Source: Gammaproteobacteria bacterium (lineage in GTDB: Bacteria; Pseudomonadota; Gammaproteobacteria; Steroidobacterales; Steroidobacteraceae). From it: a DNA stretch of 64,000 nt. Each line of letters starts with the position of its first letter. Position 1 is the stretch's first letter. The stretch lies in contig PKWJ01000040.1 of the NCBI GenBank assembly GCA_003132025.1, positions 92,916 to 156,915 of the forward strand, given 5' to 3'. Positions 52,429-61,111 of the stretch are shown here, piece after piece. A program made the translations under genes and the position numbers. A model generated the notes under the pieces. The model did not search any database. It was not told the origin of the DNA and was given only the letters and a program-made list of their open reading frames with translations.

Positions 52429-52819
52429 TATCCTTGTTCGCGTCCTTGTTCGCGGCCGGAGGGGCCGGGCTGCGCAGCAGCTGCTCGAGATTCAGGCCCA
52501 GGCGAACGATGATCGCCTGCACTTTGGGCCAGTCGTTCTCCAGAAACCGCCGGCGCTCGTCGGTACGCAGCGCGGCCGCTGCTCCCGCGCTCACGTACAT
52601 GCCGCGGCCGCGGCGCTTCTCGACCAGTTGCTCGTCGACCAGCTGCTGGTAGCCCTTGAGCACGGTCAGCGGGTTGATCCGGAATTCGGCGGCCACGGTG
52701 CGCACCGACGGCAGCGGATCGCCCTCCTTGAGCACGCCCTCCAGGATCATCGCGACCACACGGTCACGCAGCTGCCGGTAGATCGGCTGGCTGTTGCCCC
52801 ATTGTGTTTCGGGGTTCAC
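52406..52819 (-). CDS. GntR-family regulator, YtrA subgroup
   Basis: A 137-residue regulator with the GntR winged helix (PIYRQLRDRVVAMILEGVLKEGDPLPSVRTVAAEFRINPLTVLKGYQQLVDEQLVEKRRGRGMYV, residues 13-76) and a short C-terminal helical part, the layout of the YtrA subgroup. The start is GTG. It precedes the ABC ATPase and permease genes in the same operon, and a matching inverted repeat lies in the promoter of the small gene upstream. Confidence 0.92.
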   Translation of the reverse strand: MNPETQWGNSQPIYRQLRDRVVAMILEGVLKEGDPLPSVRTVAAEFRINPLTVLKGYQQLVDEQLVEKRRGRGMYVSAGAAAALRTDERRRFLENDWPKVQAIIVRLGLNLEQLLRSPAPPAANKDANKDSDDDHDR

Positions 52820-52853
52820 GCGCTGGTGCTTGGTCGGTGGCTGCGGCGCGGCT

Positions 52854-53060
52854 TTAAGCGGCGCCGGCCACTACGCGGTGCAGCCCCGCATCTGCCTGCG
52901 CGGCGGCCGCCGACCCGCCTGCGGCCATTCCATATTCAAGCTGGTTGGCCGAGCTTACGATGACCTGGGTGGTCACGCCGGTGATCGCGCAGGCGAGTGC
53001 CGCGCAGATCAGCAGGCGTAGCGGTCTGGCGGGGTTGTGGCTGTGGATCCTGGTGTACAT
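52854..53060 (-). CDS. Small exported or membrane protein (68 aa), first gene of the GntR operon
   Basis: A 68-residue product from ATG 53060, with AGGAG eight bases upstream. It has one hydrophobic segment (LRLLICAALACAITGVTTQVIV, residues 15-36) followed by an Ala/Gly-rich tail. No family is recognised. It sits between the operator/promoter and the GntR gene, 34 bp before the latter, and is thus the first gene of the transcript. It may be a small partner of the ABC transporter; this is inferred only from position. Confidence 0.6.
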   Translation of the reverse strand: MYTRIHSHNPARPLRLLICAALACAITGVTTQVIVSSANQLEYGMAAGGSAAAAQADAGLHRVVAGAA

Positions 53061-53125
53061 GTCCGGTTCTCCTGGTGGGCCGGTTGAGCGTTGCACGGTC
53101 CGATGTGGACTGTGCTTGTGATGTG

Positions 53126-53161
53126 GTGTTGTATTCAACTACAACACTAATCCAATGTCAA
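53126..53161 (-). promoter_or_regulatory. Promoter and GntR (YtrA) operator
   Basis: A perfect 8-bp inverted repeat GTGTTGTA/TACAACAC with a 6-base centre covers 53126-53147. On the minus strand an exact TTGACA (53161-53156) is followed after 17 bases by TTGAAT (53138-53133), which falls in the centre of the dyad. Repressor bound there would block the promoter. The first gene begins 66 bp further on. Confidence 0.6.
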
Positions 53162-53244
53162 CACCCCGTCCTAAGGGGCGCCCACAGCTTGCCGCCCGGG
53201 GAACTGTCACTAGAATCAGCGCTCTTTTCCCCGCTGGAGACTTC

Positions 53245-54228
53245 ATGAAGCAGCCCCTGAACGTTGCCATCACCGGCGCTGCCGGTCAGATCGGCTATGC
53301 CCTGGCCTTTCGCGTCGCCGCGGGAGCCATGCTCGGCGCCGATCAGCCGGTCAACCTGCAGCTGCTGGAAATACCGGCGGCGCTGCCCACGCTCGGCGGC
53401 GTGGTCATGGAGCTCAATGACTGCGCGTTTTCCACGCTCAACAAAGTCCAGGCCAGCGACGACGCAACGGTCGCGTTCCGCGACTGCCATGTAGCGCTGC
53501 TGGTGGGCGCGCGGCCGCGCGGGCCGGGCATGGAACGCAAGGATCTGCTGCTGGCCAACGCGCAGATCTTTTCTGCGCAGGGCAAAGCGCTGGACGCGGT
53601 CGCGGACCGCTCATTGCGCGTGCTGGTGGTGGGCAATCCGGCCAATACCAATGCGCTGATCGCGAGCCGCAATGCGCCCGGCCTCGATCGGCGCAATTTC
53701 ACCGCCATGACGCGCCTGGATCACAATCGCGCGTTGTCGCAACTGGCGGCGAAGACCGGTACGCACGTCAACGACATCAGGCGCATGACCATCTGGGGCA
53801 ACCACTCCGCGACGCAGTATCCGGACTTGAGTCACGCGCAGGTCAAAGGCAAGGCCGCGAAAGACCTGGTCGATCAGCCATGGATCGAGCAGCAGTTCAT
53901 TCCAACGGTGCAACAGCGCGGAGCCGCCGTCATCAAGGCGCGCGGCTCTTCCTCGGCCGCATCGGCAGCGTCCGCTGCCATCGACCATGTGCGCACCTGG
54001 GTACTCGGCACCGCCGCGGGTGACTGGACCAGCATGGCCATAGCGTCGGACGGCAGCTATGGGATCGAGGAAGGGCTGGTCTACTCCTACCCGGTTACCT
54101 GCAGCAACGGCGCATTCCAGATCGTGCAAAAGCTGCCGATCGACGATTTCAGCCGCAAGCGCATGGATCTGAGCGCCGCCGAGCTGCGCGAGGAGCGCGA
54201 CGGCGTTCGTGAACTGCTCGGCAGCTGA
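53245..54228 (+). CDS. mdh: Malate dehydrogenase
   Basis: A 327-residue NAD-dependent enzyme of the citric acid cycle, of the type found in many proteobacteria that resembles cytosolic eukaryotic MDH. The NAD site reads [22 protein letters not shown] (residues 5-26). Substrate-binding residues are in [17 protein letters not shown], and the catalytic His-Asp relay in [26 protein letters not shown] and [17 protein letters not shown] 53245 has GGAG eight bases upstream. Confidence 0.95.
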   Translation: MKQPLNVAITGAAGQIGYALAFRVAAGAMLGADQPVNLQLLEIPAALPTLGGVVMELNDCAFSTLNKVQASDDATVAFRDCHVALLVGARPRGPGMERKDLLLANAQIFSAQGKALDAVADRSLRVLVVGNPANTNALIASRNAPGLDRRNFTAMTRLDHNRALSQLAAKTGTHVNDIRRMTIWGNHSATQYPDLSHAQVKGKAAKDLVDQPWIEQQFIPTVQQRGAAVIKARGSSSAASAASAAIDHVRTWVLGTAAGDWTSMAIASDGSYGIEEGLVYSYPVTCSNGAFQIVQKLPIDDFSRKRMDLSAAELREERDGVRELLGS

Positions 54229-54300
54229 AGCGCGCGTGGCGGCGTACAAGCGGCTATAGTTCCTGCGCGCGACGGACCTTGTTGTACCAGGGGCGATTGC

Positions 54301-56796
54301 ATGATTGGCGCCATCATCACGGTCTGTTTCATCGTCGCGGTGCTGTATCTGGCATACCGCCGCCTGCCGCTGTTCACCTTCACCGTCGCCTTCACGGTAT
54401 TGCTGATCGCCTATAGCGCGCTCGGCAGTCCGGCCGGGCTGTGGCAGGGCCTGCTGTGGCTGCTGCTGGTGTGCTTCTGGCTGCTGAACCTGCGGCCGCT
54501 ACGCGTCGCGCTGATCAGCCGGCCGTTCATGCGTACCTATCGCCGCCTGCTGCCGACTATGTCCGACACCGAGCGCGACGCGCTGGAGGCCGGCACCGTG
54601 TGGTGGGAGGGAGAACTCTTCACCGGCAATCCCGACTGGCGCAAATTGCACACCGCTCCTGGTCCGAAACTGTCGGCGGAAGAACAGGCCTTCCTCGACG
54701 GTCCGTGCGAAACGCTGTGCCGCATGGTCGACGACTTCGACATTACGCACCGGCGCGCCGATATGCCGCCGGAAGTCTGGCAGTACATCAAATCGCAGGG
54801 TTTCTTCGCAATGATCATCCCGAAGCGCTATGGCGGTTTGGAGTTCTCGACCTACGCGCATTCGTGCGTGCTGGTGAAACTCGCCGGCCGCAGCGTGACC
54901 TGCGCCTCCACGGTCGCGGTCCCCAATTCCCTGGGACCTGCGGAACTGCTGCTACACCACGGCACCGAGGAGCAGAAAAACCATTACCTGCCGCGGCTCG
55001 CGCGCGGCGAAGAAATCCCCTGTTTCGCACTCACCGGCCCGCGCGTGGGCTCCGACGCAGCGTCGATCCCGGACACCGGCGTGGTGTGTCGTGGCCAGTG
55101 GCAGGGGCGCGAAGTCATCGGCCTGAAGTTCAACTTCTCCAAGCGCTACATCACCCTGGCGCCGGTGGCGACCGTGGTGGGCCTGGCATTCCGGATGTTC
55201 GACCCGGAGCATCTGCTCGGCGATAAGGTCGACATCGGCATCACCTGTGCACTGCTGCCGCGCGAAACGCCCGGCATCGAGATCGGGCGGCGTCACATGC
55301 CGCTCAATATCGCGTTTCTGAACGGCCCGGTGCGCGGCCATGACGTATTCGCGCCGCTCGATTGCATTATCGGCGGACTGCCCAAGGCCGGATCCGGCTG
55401 GCGCATGCTGGTCGAGCAGTTGTCGGTCGGCCGCTGTATTTCCCTGCCCGCGAACGCCACCGGCGGCGCACTGGCCGCGATCTTCGCCACCGGCGCCTAC
55501 GCGCGCATACGGCGCCAGTTCAATACTCCGATCGGCCGCTTCGAGGGTGTGGAGCAGGTGATCGCGCGCATGGTGGCCTTCGGCTACATCATGGACGCGG
55601 CGCGCAGCGTGACCACCGCAGCGATCGACAACGGCGAAAAGCCGGCGGTGCCGTCCGCGATCCTGAAGTACCACGTCACCGAGATGGGGCGCCGGGTCGC
55701 CAACGATGCGATGGATGTGCAGGGCGGCAAGGGCATCATGCTCGGGCCGAACAATTATCTCGGGCGCGGCTATCAATCGATCCCGATCGCGATCACGGTC
55801 GAGGGCGCCAATATTCTCACCCGCAGCCTGATCATCTTCGGCCAGGGTGCCATCCGCTGCCACCCATTCGTGCTGCGTGAAATGAACGCGGTCCGGGACC
55901 AGGACCGCAAGCACGGCGTGTCCGAATTCGATCGCGCGCTGTTCGGCCACATCGGCTTCACGATCTCCAATGCCGCGCGTTCGCTGCTGATGGCCCTGAC
56001 TCTGGCGCGCTTCGAGCGCGTGCCGGAAGCGGGGCCAACGCGGCGCTACTACCAGCACATCGAGCGCTTTTCCGCCTCGTTCGCCTTCGCCACCGACGTC
56101 GCGATGCTGACCCTGGGCGGTTACCTGAAGAAGAAGGAGACCATATCGGCACGCCTGGGCGATGTACTGTCGTCCATGTACCTGGCCTCGATGGTGCTCA
56201 AGCACCACGACAACCACGGACAACCGGCGGAGGAACTGCCGGCGGTCGAATGGGCCTGCCGCGAGCTCCTCTATCAGGCCCAGGAGCAGCTGCACAGCGT
56301 GCTGCGCAATTTCCCCAACCGCCCACTGGCCGCCATGATGCGGCTGCTGGTATTCCCGCGTGGCCTGACCTATTTTGCTCCGGCCGACCGCCTCGGACGC
56401 AGCGTCGCCGAGCTGGTGCTCAACGACACTGCCACGCGCACCCGGCTGTGCCGCCTGGTGTACCGCACCGCGGAGCCTGGCAACCCGCTCGGTGCGCTGC
56501 AGCAGGTATTGGAACTGGCCGCGGTGGCCGAGCCGCTGGAGCGACGATTGCGGGTCGAGGGCCAGAAGACCGGCCGCCTGACGGCGCTCGATCTGCCGGG
56601 CCAGATCGAACAGGCATGCACGCTCGGCATTCTGTCCGAGACGGAAGCGCAGCTGCTCGCCGACTATGACCGCCGGGTGATGCAGCTCATCGATGTCGAT
56701 GATTTTGCGCCACAGGAGCTGGGGCAAGCCGTGGCCAGAACATTTCCGCGCGCCATCAATCCAACCATCGAAGGAGGTCGACCATGCGCATTCTGA
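54301..56796 (+). CDS. fadE: Acyl-CoA dehydrogenase FadE (long form)
   Basis: An inner-membrane-associated flavoenzyme of 831 residues that carries out the first step of fatty-acid beta-oxidation, of the gammaproteobacterial FadE type. N-terminal helices (about 5-65) are followed by TMSDTERDALEAGTVWWEGELFTGNPDW, typical of FadE. The dehydrogenase core includes FALTGPRVGSDAASIPDTG, GSGWRMLVEQLSVGRCISLPANATGG and MDVQGGKGIMLGPNNYLGRGY. The C-terminal DUF1974-like region (SARLGDVLSSMYLASMVLKHHDN and beyond) completes it. A long coding frame on the opposite strand is a GC artefact. Confidence 0.95.
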   Translation: MIGAIITVCFIVAVLYLAYRRLPLFTFTVAFTVLLIAYSALGSPAGLWQGLLWLLLVCFWLLNLRPLRVALISRPFMRTYRRLLPTMSDTERDALEAGTVWWEGELFTGNPDWRKLHTAPGPKLSAEEQAFLDGPCETLCRMVDDFDITHRRADMPPEVWQYIKSQGFFAMIIPKRYGGLEFSTYAHSCVLVKLAGRSVTCASTVAVPNSLGPAELLLHHGTEEQKNHYLPRLARGEEIPCFALTGPRVGSDAASIPDTGVVCRGQWQGREVIGLKFNFSKRYITLAPVATVVGLAFRMFDPEHLLGDKVDIGITCALLPRETPGIEIGRRHMPLNIAFLNGPVRGHDVFAPLDCIIGGLPKAGSGWRMLVEQLSVGRCISLPANATGGALAAIFATGAYARIRRQFNTPIGRFEGVEQVIARMVAFGYIMDAARSVTTAAIDNGEKPAVPSAILKYHVTEMGRRVANDAMDVQGGKGIMLGPNNYLGRGYQSIPIAITVEGANILTRSLIIFGQGAIRCHPFVLREMNAVRDQDRKHGVSEFDRALFGHIGFTISNAARSLLMALTLARFERVPEAGPTRRYYQHIERFSASFAFATDVAMLTLGGYLKKKETISARLGDVLSSMYLASMVLKHHDNHGQPAEELPAVEWACRELLYQAQEQLHSVLRNFPNRPLAAMMRLLVFPRGLTYFAPADRLGRSVAELVLNDTATRTRLCRLVYRTAEPGNPLGALQQVLELAAVAEPLERRLRVEGQKTGRLTALDLPGQIEQACTLGILSETEAQLLADYDRRVMQLIDVDDFAPQELGQAVARTFPRAINPTIEGGRPCAF

Positions 56797-56837
56797 CCGC
56801 CGACGAGGTTGCTACCACGATCACGGTGACGAAGTGA
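56784..56837 (+). CDS. 17-codon mini-ORF with perfect ribosome site after fadE
   Basis: AAGGAGG stands seven bases before an ATG that opens MRILTADEVATTITVTK and then stops. It begins inside the last codons of fadE and ends 30 bp before the next gene. Such a strong ribosome site is out of place for a chance frame. It may be the remnant of a gene once coupled to fadE, cut down by deletion, or a leader peptide. Confidence 0.35.
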   Translation: MRILTADEVATTITVTK

Positions 56838-56867
56838 CCGCGATGCGCACCGCTTGATGCCGCACTA

Positions 56868-58571
56868 ATGTACCTCGCGTTCTTTGGAATTGCGGAAAAG
56901 CCGTTTGCGATCACCCCGGATCCGCGCTACCTCTACCTGAGTGCGCGGCACGCGGACGCGCTGGCGCATCTGGTGTACGGCATCAATGAGGCCGGCGGCT
57001 TCATCCAGCTCACCGGCGAGGTCGGGACCGGCAAGACCACCACCATCCGCTCGCTGCTGGCGCGCGCGCCGAAAAATGCCGAGATTGCACTGATTCTCAA
57101 TCCCCGGCTGTCGCCGGGCGAGTTCCTGCTGGCGCTGTGCGAGGAGCTGGGACTGGGCGCAGACGACAGCTCCGCGAACAACACCAAGGAGCTGGTGGAC
57201 CTGCTGAATCGCTACCTGTTGCGCGCGCACGCGCAGGGGCGGCGCGTGGTACTGATCGTGGATGAAGCGCAGAACCTCGCGCCCGAGGTGCTGGAACACA
57301 TCCGACTACTCACCAACCTGGAGACCGAAACCCAGAAGCTGCTGCAGATCATTCTCATCGGCCAACCGGAGTTGCGCAAACTGCTGGCGCGCGAGGATCT
57401 GCGCCAGCTGGCGCAACGCATCACCGGCCGCTATCACCTGGATCCGCTGTCGCGCCAGGAGACCGCGGCTTACGTCCGACATCGCATGCGCGTCGCCGGT
57501 GCCACGGCCGATGTTTTCACGCGCGGCGGATTGCGCGAGGTCTACAACGTGAGCCGCGGCATTCCGCGTGTCATCAACATCATCTGCGATCGGGCGCTGC
57601 TCGGCGCCTACACCCAGGATCTGCACCAGGTGCCCGGCCCGCTGGTGCGCCGCGCCGCGGCCGAGGTGTTCGACCAGGAGCTGTCGCCGCGCTGGATGCC
57701 GTTGCTGATCGGCAGCATGGCGGTGGCGGTGCTGGTGGGCAGCGCCGCGTTGTTATGGCGCTTTGCCCCGGCCCGAATGGCTGCCGGCAGCGCGGGCACT
57801 ACCGTGGCGACAACTACCTTACCAGCCGCCACCGCGCCGGCCAGCACCGCCCCGACTGCCGAGCCGTCCGCTACGCCCGCGGTGGCAGCCGCACAGCCGC
57901 CGGCCACTACCGCACCGCTGCCTACATTTGGCCAGCTGCTGGCGATGAATCGCAGCAGCACCGACCCGGACACCGCGTTCGCCCAGCTGCTCGGCCTGTG
58001 GCAGGCGACCTACAGTCCGGGCACCACCGATGGCTGCACCCAGGCCCTGGCACAGGGCCTGCGTTGTCTGATGCAGCGCGGTTCGCTGGCACAGTTGCGT
58101 ATGCTCAACCGACCCGCCATCCTCATGGTGAGCGACGACGCGGGGACGGCCAGCCAGGTCGTGCTGCGCGCGCTCGGGGACAATACGGCGCAAGTGCAGA
58201 TCGGCAGCCAAAGCGCGACCATCAGTGTCGCGGAACTCACGCGCTACTGGTTCGGCGACTTCGTGCTGTTGTGGCGCCCCGGTGGCAAGGACATTCGCGA
58301 CCTGAGTGCAGGGATGCGCGGCGCACCGGTGCGGCAGCTGCGCGAGCAGCTCAATCGCTGGAGTGGGGGCAGCAGCAACGCCTCGACCAGCGATGAATAC
58401 GATGGGAGTCTGGTGCAGTTGGTCGAACAGTTTCAGCGCGCCAATCGCCTCACGGTCGACGGTATCGCCGGCATCGAAACCCAGGTGGCGCTGGACGCCG
58501 TGCTGGCGGCGCCGGATTCGCCGTTGCTGCAGCCGCATGCGGCGCAGCAGGCCTCCACCCGAGGCAGCTGA
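56868..58571 (+). CDS. GspA/ExeA-type AAA ATPase with peptidoglycan-binding domain
   Basis: A 567-residue inner-membrane protein. The AAA part begins MYLAFFGIAEKPFAITPDPRYLYLS, a diagnostic ExeA start, with Walker A GEVGTGKTTTI (about residues 50-60) and Walker B VVLIVDEAQNL. A membrane helix lies near residues 278-300, followed by an Ala/Pro/Thr-rich linker, a periplasmic domain and a C-terminal peptidoglycan-binding module (NRLTVDGIAGIETQVALDAVL). GspA helps place the type II secretin through the cell wall. The next gene is its usual partner GspB. Confidence 0.92.
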   Translation: MYLAFFGIAEKPFAITPDPRYLYLSARHADALAHLVYGINEAGGFIQLTGEVGTGKTTTIRSLLARAPKNAEIALILNPRLSPGEFLLALCEELGLGADDSSANNTKELVDLLNRYLLRAHAQGRRVVLIVDEAQNLAPEVLEHIRLLTNLETETQKLLQIILIGQPELRKLLAREDLRQLAQRITGRYHLDPLSRQETAAYVRHRMRVAGATADVFTRGGLREVYNVSRGIPRVINIICDRALLGAYTQDLHQVPGPLVRRAAAEVFDQELSPRWMPLLIGSMAVAVLVGSAALLWRFAPARMAAGSAGTTVATTTLPAATAPASTAPTAEPSATPAVAAAQPPATTAPLPTFGQLLAMNRSSTDPDTAFAQLLGLWQATYSPGTTDGCTQALAQGLRCLMQRGSLAQLRMLNRPAILMVSDDAGTASQVVLRALGDNTAQVQIGSQSATISVAELTRYWFGDFVLLWRPGGKDIRDLSAGMRGAPVRQLREQLNRWSGGSSNASTSDEYDGSLVQLVEQFQRANRLTVDGIAGIETQVALDAVLAAPDSPLLQPHAAQQASTRGS

Positions 58572-59317
58572 TGTCGCTCATTCTCGATGCACTGAAGAAA
58601 TCCGAGGCCGAACGGCAGCGGCAGAGCGGACCGACGTTGCTGGAGGTACGCGTTTCCCAACCGCGGCGGCGCTACCCGGCCTGGGTGATTGCAGTCGGCG
58701 CCCTGCTTACGGTCAACATGCTGCTGTTGGTCATATTCATGCTGCATCGACCCGCATCCTCGCAGGCGCAACTGCCGCAAACCGGCGCCGCCGCCATGGC
58801 GCCGACAGCCGCGGCAGCAGCGGGGCCGCCGAGCGCGCCGGCCGCAGCATCGTCAGGGGTGGTAGCGCCGGTAGCGCCGGTAGCGCCGGTAGCGCCGGGC
58901 GCACAGGCGCCGGTCCTGGACACCTCGGCGTCGCTGGACGGCGGCAGCGGCGCGATGCAGCCGGTACCGAGGATCCCACAACGGCAGGCCAGCAGTGAGC
59001 TGCCGGACAGCATTGGCAATCCGGCCGACGACGAGCCGGCGGTACCGCCCGGCCGCGACGACGCCGGCTCGGAACGCGACAGCGCCGGCCATTACGCCGA
59101 TCTTCCGAACTTCAGCGACCTCGGCGGTGATCTGCCGGAGCTGCGGTTGGACCTGCATGTCTACGCCGAACGCCCGCGCGAGCGTTACGCGATGATCAAC
59201 ATGCACCGGGTGCGCGAGGGTGACGTGTTGCCCGAAGGCCCACGGGTGCTGGCGATCACGCGCGAGGGCGTTGCCCTGGACTATCGCGGCCAGGAATTCA
59301 TGCTCCGTCCGCAGTAG
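58571..59317 (+). CDS. GspB-type general secretion pathway protein
   Basis: A 248-residue single-span protein starting MSLILDALKKSEAERQRQ, the typical GspB N-terminus, with a membrane helix at about residues 39-58 (VIAVGALLTVNMLLLVIFML). A long Ala/Pro linker includes VAPVAPVAPVAP. The C-terminal T2SSB domain reads LPELRLDLHVYAERPRERYAMINMHRVREGDVL and ends FMLRPQ. It starts on the last base of gspA (TGATG). No other type II secretion genes lie in the window. Confidence 0.9.
   Translation: MSLILDALKKSEAERQRQSGPTLLEVRVSQPRRRYPAWVIAVGALLTVNMLLLVIFMLHRPASSQAQLPQTGAAAMAPTAAAAAGPPSAPAAASSGVVAPVAPVAPVAPGAQAPVLDTSASLDGGSGAMQPVPRIPQRQASSELPDSIGNPADDEPAVPPGRDDAGSERDSAGHYADLPNFSDLGGDLPELRLDLHVYAERPRERYAMINMHRVREGDVLPEGPRVLAITREGVALDYRGQEFMLRPQ
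58861..58896. repeat. Four tandem 9-bp repeats in gspB-like gene
   Basis: Four exact copies of GGTAGCGCC encode the VAPVAPVAPVAP part of the periplasmic linker. The unit is in frame, so copy number changes only alter linker length. Confidence 0.9.
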
Positions 59318-60563
59318 CGAGCTTGGCGTCCTTGAGCAGGCTCTGCAGCTCGAACTGCGCATCCGCGACCTGCTCCGGAGTTGGCGACAGCCCGTGGTCC
59401 AGCAGGCGCTTGGACTGCATGTGGTCCTGGATGCGGTTCAGCGAGTCAACCGCGATCAGGCGCCGCGACTGGAAATAAAACGCCGAAAACGCCGGTTTCT
59501 GCAGATCGCCGCGCGTCACCACCTGGTCGTAGCCGTGGCTCAGGCCCACCATCTGCAGTTTGATGTCGTACTGGTCGGACCAGAACCAGGGCGCGGCGCG
59601 AAATGGCCGCTCGCGCCCCATGAGCGCCGCCGCCGCCGATTTGGCCTGCTCGACCGCATTTTGCACCGACTCGAGCCGCAGCAAGCGTCCATCGGCCAGG
59701 CGTCGCGCGGTGCAGTCACCGGCCGCGACGATCGACGCATCGCTGGTGCGCGCACAATCATCGACGATGATGCCGCGATCGCAGGCCAGGCCGGCGGCCG
59801 CGGCCAGCCGGTCATCGGGCATGACGCCGATTCCGACCACGACGCAGCCGGCGGCGTGCTCCCGACCATCGGCAGTGCGTACCGCCTCAACCCGGCCGCC
59901 GGCGCCCTTGAGCTCGGTCACCTGAGCGCCGAACACCAGTTCAACGCCGTGCGCGCGATGCAGGCGCTCGAATGCTTCCGATACGATCGGCGCGGTCACA
60001 CGCGACATCAATCGCGGCAGACCTTCCAGCACCGTCACTTCAGCTCCAAGCTTGCGCGCGCTCGCGGCCACTTCCAGGCCGATAAAACCCCCGCCGATGA
60101 CCACCACCGGCCGTTGCTCGGCCGCGCAGCGGCGGATCGCCGCGGAGATGGCGCCGGAGTCGTTGATCGAGCGCAGGCTCAGCACCTCGCCGAGCGCTGC
60201 ACCCGGCAGCGGCAGTGCGCGCGCCAGCGCCCCGGTGGCGAACGCCAGCCTGCTGTAGTCCAGCCGTTCACCGCTCGCCAGCTGCAACGTCGATGCGGCA
60301 CGATCGATCGCGGTGACGTGAGTATCGAGCCTGAGGTCGATCCTGCGGCGCCGGAGCGAATCGGCCCCGCGCAGCGCCAGCGCCGTGTGCGCACCGGGTT
60401 CGATCAGCCATTTCTTCGATAGCGGTGGGCGCTGGTAGGGCGGGTGCAGCTCGTTGCCGATCAGCAGCAGTTCGCCCTGGTAGCCTTCCTGGCGCAGCGA
60501 TTCGCCGATCTGCACGCCGGCCTGGCCCGCGCCGACGATCAGAATTGGTGCCTGGGGATCCAC
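59298..60563 (-). CDS. FAD-dependent ferredoxin reductase
   Basis: A 421-residue flavoprotein that passes electrons from NAD(P)H to a ferredoxin. FAD site: ILIVGAGQAGVQIGESLRQEGY (residues 6-27), followed by PPYQRPPLSKKWL, a mark of putidaredoxin/rubredoxin-reductase-like enzymes. NAD site: PVVVIGGGFIGLEVAASARKLGAEVTVLE (about 152-180). The third motif is VVVGIGVMPDDRLAAAAGL, with GDCTAR near residue 290. The start is GTG. The 3' end overlaps the convergent gspB gene by 20 bp. The ferredoxin gene is 20 bp upstream on the same strand. Confidence 0.92.
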   Translation of the reverse strand: MDPQAPILIVGAGQAGVQIGESLRQEGYQGELLLIGNELHPPYQRPPLSKKWLIEPGAHTALALRGADSLRRRRIDLRLDTHVTAIDRAASTLQLASGERLDYSRLAFATGALARALPLPGAALGEVLSLRSINDSGAISAAIRRCAAEQRPVVVIGGGFIGLEVAASARKLGAEVTVLEGLPRLMSRVTAPIVSEAFERLHRAHGVELVFGAQVTELKGAGGRVEAVRTADGREHAAGCVVVGIGVMPDDRLAAAAGLACDRGIIVDDCARTSDASIVAAGDCTARRLADGRLLRLESVQNAVEQAKSAAAALMGRERPFRAAPWFWSDQYDIKLQMVGLSHGYDQVVTRGDLQKPAFSAFYFQSRRLIAVDSLNRIQDHMQSKRLLDHGLSPTPEQVADAQFELQSLLKDAKLATADGA

Positions 60564-60583
60564 GTATGCATTTGCCTGCGCTA

Positions 60584-60907
60584 TCAGCTCTGACGGTCTG
60601 GAAGTTCTACGGTCAGACCGTCGAGCGCCGGCTCGACGACTAACTGACAGGACAGCCGGCTGTTGGGGCGCCGCTCCGCTGCCACATTGCTCAACATCAA
60701 CGCCTCATCATCCGAGGGCGGCGGCAGTTTGTCCAGCCACGGATCCTGCACATAACAGTGACAGGTGGCGCAGGCGCAGTTGCCGCCGCACTGAGCCTCG
60801 ATGCCGTCGATACCGGCGTCCACCGCGGCGCGCATGACGCTGCTACCGGCGTCAACTTCAAGTGTCCGGACGCGCCCATCGGGCTCGATGTAGGTGACCT
60901 GCGGCAT
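60584..60907 (-). CDS. [2Fe-2S] ferredoxin (adrenodoxin/putidaredoxin type)
   Basis: A 107-residue ferredoxin with cluster ligands in QCGGNCACATCHCYV (the C-x5-C-x2-C pattern, about residues 40-48) and the fourth Cys in SRLSCQLVV near residue 86. This is the vertebrate-type group that serves cytochrome P450s or dioxygenases. It is cotranscribed with the reductase behind it. No P450 lies in the window, so the terminal oxygenase must be elsewhere. Confidence 0.93.
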   Translation of the reverse strand: MPQVTYIEPDGRVRTLEVDAGSSVMRAAVDAGIDGIEAQCGGNCACATCHCYVQDPWLDKLPPPSDDEALMLSNVAAERRPNSRLSCQLVVEPALDGLTVELPDRQS

Positions 60908-61012
60908 GCAACCGTTACAAGAGTGGGTTTGGGGGCGCTAGTGTATATCCGCCCGCGATTGCCCCGGACTTTAGGCCGCTAGCGCGGCCCCACAAGGCCC
61001 GCACGTTGAAGC

Positions 61013-61043
61013 AAAAGTCCAAATTCCAGTGAGTTCCGTCCAT
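61013..61043 (+). promoter_or_regulatory. Shared upstream element, copy 1 (pobA)
   Basis: A 31-bp block that matches a second block at 62295-62325 at 26 of 31 positions. It contains two similar half-sites (AATTCC and AGTTCCG) about ten bases apart and ends in GTCCAT. Exactly 20 bases after GTCCAT a TTACTAT, a possible -10 box, appears. It lies 69 bp before pobA. The likely role is an activator site. Confidence 0.5.
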
Positions 61044-61111
61044 TCTCGCGCCGCCGCCGATCCTTACTATGTAGGCTGTGGCGGCGTGCGGCGCGTCGCA
61101 CAGGGGGGACA

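Noticed and set aside
54952-56727. A 591-codon open frame opposite fadE
   Set aside because: It lies wholly inside fadE, and its translation is rich in Arg, His and Gln with no recognisable domain.
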